DNA of 64,000 nt from Trebouxia sp. TZW2008 (Eukaryota > Chlorophyta > Trebouxiophyceae > Trebouxiales > Trebouxiaceae): assembly GCA_002118135.1 (NCBI GenBank), contig BDIU01000252.1:62001-126000 (forward strand), in the 5' to 3' direction. Below, piece after piece: positions 11,482-24,905 of the stretch; within the stretch, counting starts at the first letter, position 1, and every line of letters begins with the position of its first letter. The notes beneath the pieces are model-generated. The model saw only the letters and a program-made list of their open reading frames with translations. It was not told where the DNA came from and ran no database searches. The position numbers and the translations under genes were made by a program.

Positions 11482-14400
11482 CTAAGCTGCAGCATCTGGC
11501 TGTGGCAAGCAGCACTCTCTGATCTTCTGCAGTCTCTGAACATATCGCTGCTGCATCTGGCCAATGTGATCCTGCTTCCAAAGGGACGCTTCCAGCACTA
11601 TAGCGCTGTCTGGCGCAGACTTCTGTGGTTTATTTTGGCTTTTTTGCTCAGCAAGCTGCTCCTCTTGCTGCTTGATCTGCAAGCAATCAGCAGCTTCAGA
11701 CAGCATTATGGCACACAAGCTACTGACAATGTCAGGCCCTTCCTGCTTTTATATATGCTTGCAGTTATTAGAGAGGCAACAGTAGTAGCGCAAAACATTG
11801 GCCTGCCACGTAAGTCTGCAAGGCTTTCAAGAACAAAGCAAAAACATCTGCATGCTAATGCGCCGTTGTTTGCAGAGTCAGTATTCAAAGGTACGCACAT
11901 TTGGACAGCACAATCAGGAGATCAGCAAAGTGGGCGCACGATCTGTTCTCTGCATAGCATGCAATATACTTCGCTGAAGGAAACAAGCCCTAGAGGTCTT
12001 ACCCTGCAGCTGAGCATTGGCAGCGCTGGTTCTAGACTCTGTTGTGAATCATCAAGAGATGGCAACATGCTGTCTAACTCAACTAAACTTGGAAGCCTTA
12101 CCTTTGACTGTAGCAGCTTCAGCTGGGCATTGCCAGCGCTGATGCTCCTCACTTGTTCAGCTGACTCATTTTGCAGAGCTGCGACGTGTTGTGCGCATTG
12201 CAGTGCCTGACTCTTCAGTGAACCCACCTCTTCCTTCAAGCTGTTGCTCTGTAGCCCCAGAGCACGGCACTGAGTTTTGCCAGTGTCTTAAGCATGATTC
12301 AGCTTTGCAGATGCTCATTTACATACAGACTTTCATGATGCAGCATTGCAGCGACATTACACTGAATAGCTTAGCAATAAGACCCACAACTTTAACAGCT
12401 TGTGTCAGAAACAATCACAATTCTGACAGCAGTGAAGATGTGGGTTATACTTTTGATGAATATGTGTCAGAAAGATATCAGGGTGGAAAGTGTAAAGGTA
12501 AAAACGGAGGCTTGACAAATGCAGTGTACCTCCTCTTCCTTCAGGCTCAGGGTTGACTCAACAGCTGCCTTGTCAGCTGTCAGCTGCATGCCCTTCTTGC
12601 TCAGCTGTTCTGCCTGCACCATAACAGCACACATGCTATGTGAGCTGTTCATAGGCCAGACATGACTGCACTGCGCTCTGACTGGCTACTGCATGAGAAT
12701 CTGATCAGCAATCTTCACGGATAAATAAGTGCATGAGAACTGGTCTCACTTTACAAGAGCTCTGCATCACCTTGCACTTGGCTGACAATGGGATGCCATT
12801 TTGGTGAAAAGCCACTTGGCAAGGTCAACTACAAATACCCAAGCACGTTACATCCGGATTGTAGCTTCTCGCAATTGTCATGCACAGTTTGTGCATGAAG
12901 GATGCATGAAAGCAGACAATACAGCAAGCAGCTTGAAACCCCAAAGTCTGCATGCAAGCATCGGCAGAACCTCACCCTTTGCGCTGTTGTATGCTGCAGC
13001 GCTTGCAGCTCTGCCACAGCATGCTGCAGCTTTTGCTCCTGAGATTGCGCCTCAGAGAGTGCCTGCTGCAGGACCTTGGCTTCCTTTTGTGCACGATTGC
13101 TATCTTGCTGCTTTGCCTGCACACAGTCAATGCGGGTTTTGCTGCTGCTTGCTGCTGCTGTTATTGATTAAGCAGCTGGATGCATGAGAGATAGACGTGT
13201 GAGTGAACGCGTGAGTGAATGAGCGAGCGAGCGAGTGAGTGAGTGAGTGAGTGAGTGAGTGAGTCTGGAATGAGTAAGTAGATGCGAGAGTGAATGCGCA
13301 AGTTACAGAGGAGTGATTGATCAAGGGAGGAAACAAGCTGGAGAGTGCCTGCTTGTGCACTGAGTGAACACAGTGTGCACTCTGCAATACTTGCTCATAC
13401 TTGCAGGAAAAGCCTTATCATCGTGCAAGCAAAGCATGTGATCAAGTTCCCTGACCTCAACGGCCGCTTTGAGGGCTTCATTCTCAGCTTGCAATGATGT
13501 CAAACTTGCCACCTGGCGCTGCAATGACTCAACCTGGGTAGTCATGGCGCGCCCAATGGCCCTTTCAGCTTCTGTAGCAGCTGCCAGCTTCTGGTCATAG
13601 TCTGACACAAGCTGCTGCTGATTGCCCTGCACAATGCAGCAAATTTACAGCAGACACAATGTGACATGGGATGGTAGCCACACATGATTGTGCATTTGAC
13701 ATTGTAGCAATCAGTGTCATGTCTGCCCTAGTATGTTTGGCATCACGTGCATACAAAAACATTGCTTGAGCAGAATCTAGTCATGCAGCATTGGGCAGCT
13801 CACATCCATGCAGGTTCCACCCATCTACAACAGGAGCTGTAGGCAGGATTGTTGTGAGCACTATGCCACAAAAATCCCAAGGAGAGTCAGGCAAATGAAG
13901 CAGAAAACGCATGCACAAAACTTGCATATATGCTGGTATACCTTGAGATGACGACATTCAAATGCCATGGCCTGCACTTCATCTTCAGCTTTCTGCAGCT
14001 GCTGTGCCTGCTGCCTGTTTGAACTCTCCAGCTCAGCAGTTTGAATCTCAAAATCCTTGCGCTCGTTTGCACCTGACTCATCACGCAGACTCAGCTGCTG
14101 CTGCAAGTTTGCCAGCTCAGCCTGAGTCGTACTCAGCTGAGCTCTGAGCGAGTCTCGGACTGAGTTGAGCTCACTCTGAGCAGAGTTACTGACCTCAGAC
14201 TGAGTTGCCAATTCCTGCCTCAGGGAGTCAATCTCAGCCTGGCCTGCCTGAGTTGCGGCAGCCTGAGTCGCCAGCTGCTGTCTCACAGCTTTGAGCTCAG
14301 TCTGAGTTGATTTGCACTGGTTTGAGGCAACTTTAGCTGACTCCATCTGAGCCTCGAGCTGTTGCTTCACCTTATCCACATCTTTCCGAGCAGCCTCCAA

Positions 14401-17400
14401 CTGTACTGAGTCATTTGTTTTCCACTGGTCAAGCGCCGCTTGCATCCTTGACAGCTGCTCCTTGAGACCTGAAACAGGAAAGTCGGTGTAATGTCGATTA
14501 ACACACAATTTTCACAGCAGCACAAGGCACAAGCAAGTTCACCATTGCATGGCTATACATGCCATTGCCTCCTGACCGGCTGTGCATGCACACAGCAGTT
14601 GACCTCAGCCAGACATATGTGTAACATCGAGACAAGCATGACATTGTACAATCAGACTGCAAACTACAAAGCATGGATCAATGCACTCAGGCTGTGCTGA
14701 ATCAGCGTCAGACCAGAAAAGGGGTCATACAGGCTCTGTCAATTCAAGTTTGTCAGCATACAGAAGCAAGTCAGAGGAGCAGAGGTTGTGCATGTGGAAG
14801 CTGTTGCACAGGGCAGGCTACCAATCAGGAGTATGCACTGTCAAAGCCCTAGAGTGACTTGCCTGGCACTTTTGCTGCTTCTGTCCTCAGTGCATGCACA
14901 TCTGGCTCTGCTACCACCCTGCAACACTAGTAACATAAGGTGACCACTATACACCACACAAGGGGTGCAAATGCTTGGAATCTTGCATGCATGCTTTCCA
15001 TGCTTCAACCACATTGTGACAGCCAAGTACCATGGTGTGCGGTAACAGGAGGTTGCAGTTGGCTCAAGGCAAGTTGCACGAGGGTGCACAGGATGCCATT
15101 GCCATCTGAGCAGAAGCAGCACTGGAAGGGCTGCTGTTGTTTTGCAATGCAAGTATATGAGGCGACAGCATTTAACGTCATGTTTCCAGAAGTCATTTGG
15201 TTGGAAAACGTAGGCCATATAGACAGGCGCCGGCAATGGCCTCATATACAGAGCATATTTCCTGTTGGCACTCTAACAATCTCTGATCCATTGCTACTGA
15301 GACTGCTGTCACTCAGGAATATATTTCCACAATTCTTTTGAGCATTTGCGACAAGTCTCAAATCTTACCTGTCATTGACATTGTCCTCTTCGCCTTCAGT
15401 GGCTGGCATCATTGCGGGCCGCATGTTCTCTGACTGGCCATACGCTTCCCTAAGCTCTTGCATCTTATGTGACCTGCTCTGCTCTTCTCTGTACATTGCA
15501 AGCATGGGTCAAACGCTTCAGAGTTTGCAGCTAGGGTTCATTTGCACTTGAGAGCTTGCTGCTTTTGCATGCAATGCTACAGCTGTTTGTACTGTACCAA
15601 CATGCAGTACATGCTGTAGTCTTATGTCAGATTGCATTTCAGAAGCAGAAGGAACAAGCATCACTTGCTGGCCTTGTGCTATGTTGTGTTGCCGAAACAT
15701 CACAAGGCGGTTTGCATAGCAGCAGGGCGCAAAAGGGATGACAGGCCAAGATGTGGGCTGGCTACATCCAGACATCTGCGCAGTGATGAATATTCTTTGG
15801 CATGACAAAGTTTGCTCAAGCAAGACTGCTGTTTCCAATACTGGTGTGACATAATGATGAACATTATGAGATCAAAGCGAGAGTGCTTTGTGATCTTTGC
15901 AAGCATGCAAGCAGTATGGAGACAGTTGCAATCAAGAGGCTCTTGGATGAAGCATCTACCTTTGGCTTCCTGAAGGATCTTGAGCCTGCTGTGCACTCCT
16001 CTTCTTTGTCCAGCTTGTGCCAGCACCAGCCATGTACTCCTGTTGACACGCATGACAATCGCATTTGTAAATGTAAGATGATAATTGTGAAAGCTTGCAG
16101 CGTTGAATGCCTGCGACAGGAGTAATGCTTTGGGCGGACGCAGTTGCTCACAATGGCATAGATCTAGCTGCTGATAAGCAGAGAAATTGTAAAAAGGGTT
16201 TTGTTTGATTTCAAGTTAACTCTTGCCTTGCAAGTCTTGCATGCAGCAACGACATCTTATGGCAAAGATGCTGCAAGAACAGTCACAGCAGGAGTATGCA
16301 TCCCTGACTGATGGGAAGTGTGCTTTATGCTGTTCAGCAGCGCTTCTTGATCACCTTGAACCTGAGCTGCCGGATGCTTGTATTCCCATGCACGTGTGCG
16401 AGTAGTTCAGCAAACACAGCTCTGATCCATGCGTGCAGGAAGCCACATGTATGCATGACAGCTCACAATGGTGCATAAGTTAACCAGCAGGGCAGCATTG
16501 CAAGGAGACCATGTGAACATCTGCTTAGTCATGCAATGACACATTATCCACCTGGATCTGATTCCCCTCAGTCATCACACCCTGCAGCTGCTGCTGAAGA
16601 TTCTCCAAACCCTCGCTGTACCTCCTGAGCGACTTCCTGCCATTGGGGCTTCTGGCAATGCCCTTAGCACCAGCAATGTCTTGCTGACTGCTTGACCTCG
16701 GGCTTTTAGCAATGCCATTGACACCAGAAACGCCCTGATGGCTCACGGGTTTTGGGCTGGCATGTTCAGAAGCCCTAGAGGTTGGGGTGTTGCTGATGTC
16801 AGCAAAGGGCATTCCCTGGGGTGCCCTTGGCCTCTGGCCTTTGGATTCAACACTTGCCTGAGACGCTCCAGCTGAGGCAGCTTGACTTGAGCTGCTTGCA
16901 GATGGAGAAGCTGCCCTGCAGCTGCCAACGTTGGTCAACAGCTGCATTGCACGGTGAGCCAACTGCACCATAATGCTCAGATTGTCCTCTTTTTGCTGAG
17001 GATCTTACCTGACTCATAGGACAGACTTCACGCTGTTGCGCCGTCTGTCAGACACCAAGATGACTTGGTGCGCTCATGCTGAAGCACTTCCTGTCAGGTT
17101 GCTGTTGCATGCTCATGCGGGCTGCATATGTAGACATTGCATTGATGATTCAAGGGATTTTGGGGAAAATGTAGTCATCACCTTTTTTGGAACAGGCTTG
17201 CTTTTTGTCTTTCTGCCTCCCTTAGACAGAGCTTTATGGATCTTGCCGACTTGTGCACATCTCAGCTACAATGGTTGACTATGACAAATGCACTTGGTTA
17301 GTACATGGCCATGTGTGTACTTGCACTTAGGTCGGGAAAGGCTTGCTCTCTGTCTTTCTGCCTCCCTCAGCAGACTGCTGTGCATGTTGTCAGAGGCCAT

Positions 17401-20139
17401 CTCGTATGGCGCATTGCAATCATGCAGATTGACTATCGACACAACACTTTGTCACTCAATCACAGTGATGCCGTGTTGTCACCTTTGCTGAAACACGCTG
17501 GCTCCCTGCGTTTCCGCCTCCCTCAACAGACTGTTGTGAATCTTGCCAAAGGCCAACTCATATGGCAATCTGCCCTGTGCGTCAACAATCACTGCACCAG
17601 CTTCCTTCGTGACTTTATGACATGTTCTTCGCAGAGTCTCACCTGTGCTGAAACAGGCTGGCTCCCTGCCTTTCCGCCTCCCCCAACAGAGTGTTATGGA
17701 CCTTGCCAGAGGCCAGCTCATGTGGCAGCTTCCCTTGTGCATCACCAATGACTGCACTGGCTCCTTTGTCTAGCAACAGCTTGACTGCTGCCTGGACACC
17801 CCTATCTGCTGCATAGTGCAGTGCAGTCCTGCCCTCCTGTACACAGCATTAGCTATGCTGTCTGTGCTGTCAAAGGTGTATATTTTGGCGAGAGCTGCTT
17901 ACAAAAAAAGCCTGACTGCTACCTAGACGCCCCTCTCTGCTGCACAGTGCAGCCAAGCCTGCCCTCCTGCACATAAAATAGCAATGCTGCCCTCCCGCAA
18001 GTTGCCAAGGGAAACAAGATCATGCGGCAGCTTGCCCTGTGCATCACCAATAACTGCACTGGCTCCTTTGTCTAAGAGCAGCTTCACAGCTGCCTGAAAG
18101 TCCCTCTCTGCTGCGTAGTGCAGTGCAGTCCTTCCATCCTGTGAACAACAATAGCAGCATTGCGGTTGTCTTCACTATGATAGCTGAAACTGGCATCACT
18201 AATGACTACACTGGCTCCTTTGTCTAGCAGCATCTTGACTGCTGCCTGAACACCCCTTTCTGCTGCATGGTGCAGTGCAGTCTGTCCCTCCTGCAAGCAA
18301 TAATAGTGCTTTGTCACTTCCCCTACTGTACGCAACAATGATGACTTGATCACACACTCTGTGTGACCAATGACTGCAGTGGCCCCTGTGTCTAGCAACA
18401 GCTTGACTGCTGCCTGCATGGCCCTCTCTGAGGCACAGTGTAGTGCTGCATTTGTGACAGGTCTCTTTCTATGAGAACAGCACTGCTGCTGTCTCAACAC
18501 GCCTCTCTGCTGCATCGTACAGAGCATTCCTGCCTCTTGTACACAACAGAGGAATACAGTAAACGCTCATTGTAAGGACACTCAATCTAAGGACAATCTC
18601 AACGTAAGGAACATGCCATTGGTAGACAATCACTGCATGCTGACTGCAATGGTCCCTCTGAGTAAGGACAACCCAATGTAATGACAAAGTTCTTGCTAAT
18701 CAAAGCAGTTGTTACATAAAGAGTTTTCTGTACTGGCTCTTGATGGGCAGTGAGCAATGAGTGTGCACAGTTGGCAGGTCACCTTGTCTTGGCATTCAGC
18801 GGCAGCAGCATTATTGGAGTGCTTGCTGCCGGCTGTAATAATCCTGCTGGGTGCTGATAGAAGCAGTAAACTACCTTGAAGATTTGTTCAAAGGTGCTGT
18901 TGTGTGAAGGTGATCTACTGCTCAAGTCAACCAAATCACCTTGTCTTGGGAGTTGATGGCAGCAGCATCTGGGCCAAGCAGGGCGTCCAGGACTGCACAT
19001 GGGCTACATTTGGCAGCCTGATGCAGTGCAGTCATGCCTTGAGAGTCAGCTGCATTCCTGTCTGCACCACGCTCCATGAGAGCGTCAAGCAAGGGCACCA
19101 ACTGTGTGGCAGGCTTGCCTGTACACATCCATTGAAAGTGGTTAGAGTCATTGTAATTGACAGTGATGTCCTGCACGACTGGTGGCACTGAAGCTGCACA
19201 TGACCTTTGTCAATTTTCATGCAACTTCTGCTTCGGCTATCGGCCTGTAAAGCTTGTTGTTGCAGTATGTTTCTGGACTTGTGCAGTCAAAGTGTTTGCA
19301 CCTGTGCGCCTTAATGTGTCTTGCTCAATAGTACAACTGGATCACAATGCGCGCACTGAGCTGAAGAGGACAACTGGCATGCTAGCAGCCCAGACTCAGC
19401 CAGAGAGCCAGTGCTGCACACACAATGCACAACATGGGCTCTTTGTGGGAAATAGCATACCAGAAGAAATGGCATAGTGCAGCACTGAGCAGCCCTTGAG
19501 ATCGCAAGCTTTTACAGCTGTCTGGCTATGCTGTCCATCCAGCAAGGCAGAAACCACATCTATGCTCCCAATACTGGCTGCTGCATGTAGAGCATTCAGA
19601 CCCTTCGCATCTGGAATGCTGACTTTTGCTTGACCTGCAATCAGAGCCATCACTGCTGCTGCATGGCCCTGCGCGGCTGCACTCCTGAGCGCTGTATGCT
19701 TTGTGTTGGTCAGTTCGTCAAGGCTTGCGCCAGCCTGTATGAGCTGTCGCACTGTGGTCTCACAGCCGAGCTTTGCTGCATAGTGCAGTGCTGTCCTGCC
19801 TAGTTCAGCATCCTTGGCCTCTAAGACAGCTTGCCGTGCTGTTGTGGGCATGGACTTGATCTCAGAGAGCAGTGCTGTGGCCGCTGTCCCGTCTGTGGTC
19901 AGCGCTGACAGATGCAAGGCTGTCTGACCTGCCTGATTGGCTGCTGCAACCGGGGCATGCTGTTCAAGCAGGAGTTTGACCACGTCCACACGATTCTGGC
20001 CAACTGCAAGGTGCAGCAGCGTGTTTCCCTGGTTGTCGCATGCGTGTTTCAACGCATGTTTGCCTTTAAACGCTTTCGTAAAAGTCGCTAAGGTGGCTTG
20101 CGTTTCCAGTAGTGCAGCTAGCGTGCCGAAGTCTGCCAT
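11482..20139 (-). CDS. Ankyrin-repeat and coiled-coil protein
   Basis: The model has thirteen exons: 20139-19461, 19118-18940, 17836-17643, 16915-16552, 16039-15960, 15488-15369, 14885-14863 (tentative microexon, GC donor), 14468-13942, 13626-13456, 13116-12976, 12613-12530, 12248-12102, 11676-11482. It gives 967 residues. Residues 1-350 are ankyrin repeats (NQGNTLLHLAVGQNRVDVVK, GRTALHYAAKLGCETTV, EGRTALHYAADRG). Next comes a Ser/Pro/Gly-rich linker with SP and RRYS sites. The C-terminal half is continuous coiled coil rich in Gln/Glu/Ala. The layout suggests a cytoskeletal or vesicle scaffold; I cannot name a family. The ATG at 20139 starts in the CpG-rich divergent promoter. Introns around exon 17836-17643 hold a large array of degenerate ankyrin exon copies, some with open phase-compatible frames, so longer isoforms are conceivable. 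Confidence 0.75.
13200..13266. repeat. (GAGT)n microsatellite
   Basis: This is an imperfect GAGC/GAGT tetranucleotide run with about eight consecutive GAGT units. It lies in the intron between coiled-coil exons 13626-13456 and 13116-12976. It has no coding role. Confidence 0.9.
17170..18540 (-). repeat. Array of degenerate ankyrin-exon copies
   Basis: The intact exon is 17836-17643. Upstream in gene direction lie copies of its 5' part at about 17900-17975, 18020-18140, 18200-18295 and 18400-18460 (LHHAAERGVQAAVKMLL, LHCASERAMQAAVKLLL). Downstream lie copies of its 3' part at about 17480-17610, 17340-17420 and 17180-17250 (AQGRLPYELAFGKIHNSLL). Some copies keep an open frame; others have stops or indels. 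A short copy of the end of exon 19118-18940 also lies at about 18780-18815. Confidence 0.85.
18555..18732. mobile_element. MITE copy 2, mariner-type ends
   Basis: This is a 178-bp relative of the element at 2745-2913. It begins TACAGTAAACGCTCATTGTA and ends TTTTCTGTA, with imperfect terminal inverted repeats, and carries internal GTAAGGACA-type motifs. It lies in an intron of the ankyrin gene. Confidence 0.65.
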
Positions 20140-20686
20140 GTTGCGCGGATACAGTCAACCGCTGGCTCACTGCTGACTTCAGTAAGCGTTGGCGTGTCGA
20201 TTCATGCCTGTACAGGCACCGCGTTCTTCAACGCAGCGGTAAACGGTGTTGAGATTCTCAGCTGTCAACGGCTTTCACAGTTGGCATTTCAATTCATCAC
20301 AGAACACGAAGGAACGGGCGTTACGAGCCATTCTCGAAGCGCTAGCCAGGTGTGCCCGCAGCAGTGGGCCTAATCTTGTTTTGACGGCAGGTGCATTCAG
20401 CTGCAACTATTGTCTGTATTTCCCTGATTGGCTCGACATAAGTTCTCGCATTCTACTCGGCTGAAAGTTGCCAGTGTTCGACACACTAGTTGCGTTCTTG
20501 TGACACTCGCGGCTGCTCTGACCGGGACAGGGCTTTCTTCCGTGTGTTGTCGTCAGCCATCTGTACCTGGCATCGCCTGCCACAAGACTCTCAGTCAGCA
20601 TGGTGATCGCTTCAGTGTGATCCTCAGCAGCCCAGGCTATGCAGCGGCCAAGATATGGTTCTCTCCAGCTGACGTAGTCTCGAGAG
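20140..20686. promoter_or_regulatory. CpG-rich divergent promoter interval
   Basis: These 547 bp lie between head-to-head ATGs at 20139 (minus) and 20687 (plus). They are visibly enriched in CG (GCGCGG, GGCGTGTCG, ACGCAGCGGT, CGGGCGTTACG). No gene is seen inside. A shared promoter is inferred. Confidence 0.5.
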
Positions 20687-23600
20687 ATGCAAGACGATGA
20701 GCCGCCTGCCAGTCAGGATCATTTGCCAGCGGCAGATCTACAGCAAAGTCTTGGTGATGGCGAAGAGCAGCAGGTCAGGCCTTCACCTTGTACTCTGAAG
20801 TGCTCTGACTATACAGCACAAGAGCTTGCAGATTGAGACGTGGCCTGCTTACTCATCTTGAAGGCGTATATGCGCAGCAGCAGTATCTTTTCTGGCTTAT
20901 GAGCCTCCATGTGCACCTGTACTGAGTGACATTTTGCTACCCGGGTGCACAAGGCAGACGTCAACTATGCACTTGATACGCAGGTCTCTTTGGGAGTACA
21001 GGATGAGCTTGAGGCCACAGATCCTCTTGCTGCTGCGTACTCTCCAGAACGTCCACTCATCACCAACAAGTCTAACAAGCTGGAATGGCAAGATGGTGAG
21101 TGATATCTTGAGCACTTCTGTCAATGTATATACATTTGTGCATGAAGTCGAGTTCTCACTTTGGTTTGATTACATAGCAGAACTATGAAGACAGAAGCAC
21201 AAACAAGAGTGATGCATCTTTTCTGAAATTTTGGCAGAAGTGTATACCTCACACCCTCCAGTCTGTATGTATTGTTGCTGATTGTTACTCTTTCCTCAAC
21301 ACCATGTCTTTTGCTAGGTGAGGATGCTAAGCAAAGCAGATTCTATTGGTTGGGAATAATTTGCACACACCTAGTCACACCTGCTTATTGGGCTGACACA
21401 CCCATGCCACTTGTCATACAGGCTAAGAGCTTGTGGAAGCTCAGCTGAAGCAGATAGAGGACGGCAGCAGAAAGTCTGCATGCAACATGCCATTGCCTCA
21501 TATCTTGCCATGATGACCAAAATCGCACAGAGAATTTAAGGCCTGACATGGTATTACTGATCATCTCAGGTGAGGATGCTAAGCTGAAGCAGATGCTTTG
21601 GGTGGTGGAGAATCTGCAAGAGGAGCTATTCAGATCTCAGGAGTACCGCCTGGCAGCAGAGAAGCGGCAGCAGCAGGCCAGGCTCACCATCACTGGCTTG
21701 CAGGTCAGCAGTTCTCCTCATTCAATTTGCTGATCACCACTCTGTGTGAGAGGCTTTATGTCCACCCTATGTTGGGTTTTGAGGGCTTCAAGCAAGAGCG
21801 GTCAGTTGACGCCTGGCAGCAGAGAAGTGGCAGCAGCAGGCTAGGCTCACCATCATTGGTTTGCAGGTCAGCACTTTCCCTCATTCAACTTGCTGATCAC
21901 AACCCTGCATGAGAATCTTACTGTTCACCCTCTGTTGAGTGTTGAGGAGCTCAAGCAACATGATTCACTTCATTGACGCCTGGCAGCAGAGAAACGGCAG
22001 CAGCAGGCTAGGCTCACCATCACCAGCTTGCAGGTCAGCAGCCTGCCTGCTGCTGCAGAATCCTTCATTGCTAGTCTCTGTGTTCAGCCTTGGACAGGCG
22101 TTGTCTCAGCTGGCTAGTGTATGGCCTGCCACATGGCATCTGGCAATTCGCGGCATTGAAGTCTGCTGTCATGTTACTTGTTTTTGCCAGACCACGTAGC
22201 CTGCTTGTCATCAGCTTGTCAGCGCATTGTATATACTCTGTTACAGCAGTAAATGGCGCATGGTTTTGATAGCTTGTTCAACGTCGATCAGCCTACCACC
22301 TCTATGCCATTCAGTCAGCTGCTGATTGTCAGAGCTTTGCACAGACTGCTGCCCAAGCAACATGCTTCTAATTGGCCTTGCAATTGCAACCCCAGCAATG
22401 AAGTCTTGTCTACATAACAGATTGTCTTTGGCTAGTACTCATCAGCGAGCTCAAATCCTGAGGGATGACATGCCAGGTTACGACAGCCCTGAAGCTGTGC
22501 CAGGGTGTATCGTCAGCCACTAAGCTTCCTGACGGCTATACGCTCACAAGAATTGACATCTCAAACTCGACTTTCTAGGCATGCTACTGAATGGATAATC
22601 ATGATGTTGTGCGCTCAGCTCATCATTGACATCCGAAATTCTGAAAGTTTCTGCATTGTGACATTTGTTCAGGTCTCAAAAGTAGGCATGTTGATGTACC
22701 CAAACTGGTTTGTGACTGCGTACAGGCAGAGCTGCAGACTGTGAATGGCGCATTGACTGCGCTTGATGATGACCTGGACATGATCCAACAGCAGCTGGAG
22801 CACCAGATAGAGGTGCAAGACCAGAATGAAGACAATGCTAGGTACACCAAGAACCTGTCAGGATGCATAAACAGGAGCTTGCATCCTTTCAGCTGAGGTC
22901 CATGACCAGAATTGATGTTTATGACTTGAGACGACACTGATGGTAATGAGCATCGCGACAAATTCAATAGTCATGATGATGTCAATTATCAGGGTTTGTC
23001 TATCATGACGCAAAGAGCTTGACAAGGAGCTGATGTCACTGCAAGCAATAATCCATGTCCTGGAGAGGAACATTGCTCAGAAAGACCGGCACATTGCCGA
23101 CATTGAGAAGCAGATCTTCAGTGACATTAGATGATGCTGATGGTGACAATTGTAGCTATATCAATATCGTGGAAAACACTATGACTTGGTGCAGAGAGCT
23201 GGACAAGGAGCTGATGTCGCTGCAAGCGCTGATTCACGTTCGGGAGAGGAACATTGCTGAGAAGGACAGGCGCATTGCTGACATCGAGAAGCAGATCTTC
23301 AATGACATTGAGGACGCTAAGGCTGCCAAGCGCAGGGAACAAGCTGAGAACGCCTCTCCAAGGTGACTTGCCAACACTCAGCACTTGACAGATCTGTTCA
23401 AAATGGTCACTGTCTGTGTTGTCCAGGCTAGATGCGTTCAGCTCTTGATGCACTCCTTTGAGGGTTCATGTGGCAGATTGCAGGGCCTTGCAGCGTCTAA
23501 ACTACTCACAATTATCTGCTAGATCCACGACATGTGTGTGTACTGTTTCAGGCTGAAACTTCTTGACATGTCCATGCATATCGCAAGCGCTGCCTGTGCA

Positions 23601-24905
23601 TCTGGCAGGATCACAATGAACTAACAGCAAATGCATCAACAGGGTTTTGGAAAGCCAGACAAAATGAATGCTCGAGTACGAACAGACTATTGCCAGCTTG
23701 ATTATCAAGGACAAAGCTTGCATGAGGATGTTCATTGTTATTGTGTAGCCTACCATGTTGTGCAACAAGGGTGTGAGACCAACTTTTGAGCAAATTTTGA
23801 AAATGCTTGTGCCATGCAGGTCAGATGCGTCAAGCCCCTGGGGCAGCCCCTCAGAGGGCTCTGATGAGGAGCCCAACTTCAAGACGACTCCTGCCAGGCG
23901 CTCACTCTCCACTTATGCCAAAGAACAATTGCCACCCCCAGCAGCGGGGCAGAAAGGTGAACATTAGCTACTGGCTTTGCATTCTGGCTGAAAGCAGTAC
24001 ACCTGTGTATGCATGGCATGGTCCACTTACGCCAAGGAGCAGTGGCCACTCCCAGCAGCAGGGCAGAAAGGTAAACACAACGCCCAGCTGTCATGCAGTT
24101 GTTGGCTTTGCATTTGCCCTGGGTGCAGTAGACCCTATGTATGCATGGCATGGTTTAGTTATGCCGAGGAGCAGTTGCCACCCCCAGCAGCAGGGCAGAA
24201 AGGTGAGCCCCTCTTTCTGCACCAAGGTGTTCTGTCTAGGTGCCACACACAAGTATAGCCAGCTGTCGTGCAGACGTTGACGTTGCAGTTCAGCTTCACT
24301 GCAAAGGATCCTGTGCATGCATGGCATGACGCAAACCACTCAAATTGATGCAGTCACCGTGCAGCTGCAGCCTAGTAGCTTTGTCAGGTGTGGGATGAGG
24401 TGTAATGCGGCGCCTCTGGGTTGTGCCTGCAACAGCATGGCATCATGTAGTCACTGACCACACATGTAATGATTGCATGCAGGAGCTATATTTTGCCAAA
24501 TGGCTCAGCATCATGCATCATTATCCCCTGTGATCATTGACTCTTTTTGTGATGAATTGCATGCAAATGCTTGCCATTTGCAAGGTGGCTCCGAGTCATG
24601 CAGTATGGCGGCATGGCGGCAGCCATTGACCACTTGTGTGATGATTGCATGCAGGTGCTTCACCATTGCGAGGTGGTTCAGCAACAGGTAGTGCATCAGG
24701 CAGTGCGTCAGGCAGTGTGACTCCGTCTCCTGCACCTTCAGGCTGGTTTCGCCCTTTCAGCATGCTTGGGGGCAGCAAGAAGCAGACTGAGGAACTCAAA
24801 TCTGCAGCGTCAACACCGTCTGGCCTACCCCTGCCAGGCTCACGAACTGCATCTTTCTCTAGCACTGGCTCTAGCCCATTAAAAAGGACGTCATCGGGCG
24901 TATAA
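20687..24905 (+). CDS. Coiled-coil protein with Ser/Gly-rich tail
   Basis: There are seven exons (20687-20773, 20954-21095, 21570-21703, 22726-22841, 23195-23362, 23820-23956, 24655-24905) and 344 residues, phase-consistent throughout. The second exon uses an AAG acceptor, chosen because it keeps an acidic protein-like frame. The N-terminus is acidic and the middle is coiled coil (EDAKLKQMLWVVENLQEELF, ELDKELMSLQALIHVRERNI, IADIEKQIFNDIEDAKAAKR). The tail carries SP/SSPWGSPSEGSDEE, repeated SGSA units and a basic KRTSSG end, which looks like a phosphorylation-rich disordered region. I do not recognise the family. A scaffold or membrane-trafficking role is only a guess. The gene is head-to-head with the ankyrin/coiled-coil gene and tail-to-tail with the kinase-SYLF gene. 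Confidence 0.72.
21318..24630 (+). repeat. Boundary copies of coiled-coil gene exons
   Basis: Copies obey a positional rule. A copy of the 5' start of exon 21570-21703 lies upstream at about 21318-21345, and copies of its 3' end lie downstream at about 21808-21866 and 21977-22032 (RLAAEKRQQQARLTI). A 5' copy of exon 23195-23362 lies upstream at about 23015-23135. Copies of the 3' end of exon 23820-23956 lie downstream at about 24025-24072 and 24155-24203 (YAKEQ...PAAGQKG). 5' fragments of the last exon lie upstream at about 24478-24520 and 24565-24600. Confidence 0.85.

Noticed and set aside
16223..16405. Small plus-strand gene with a Cys-rich end
   Set aside because: It is a single short frame inside an intron of the ankyrin gene with no flanking exons, promoter composition or recognisable family.
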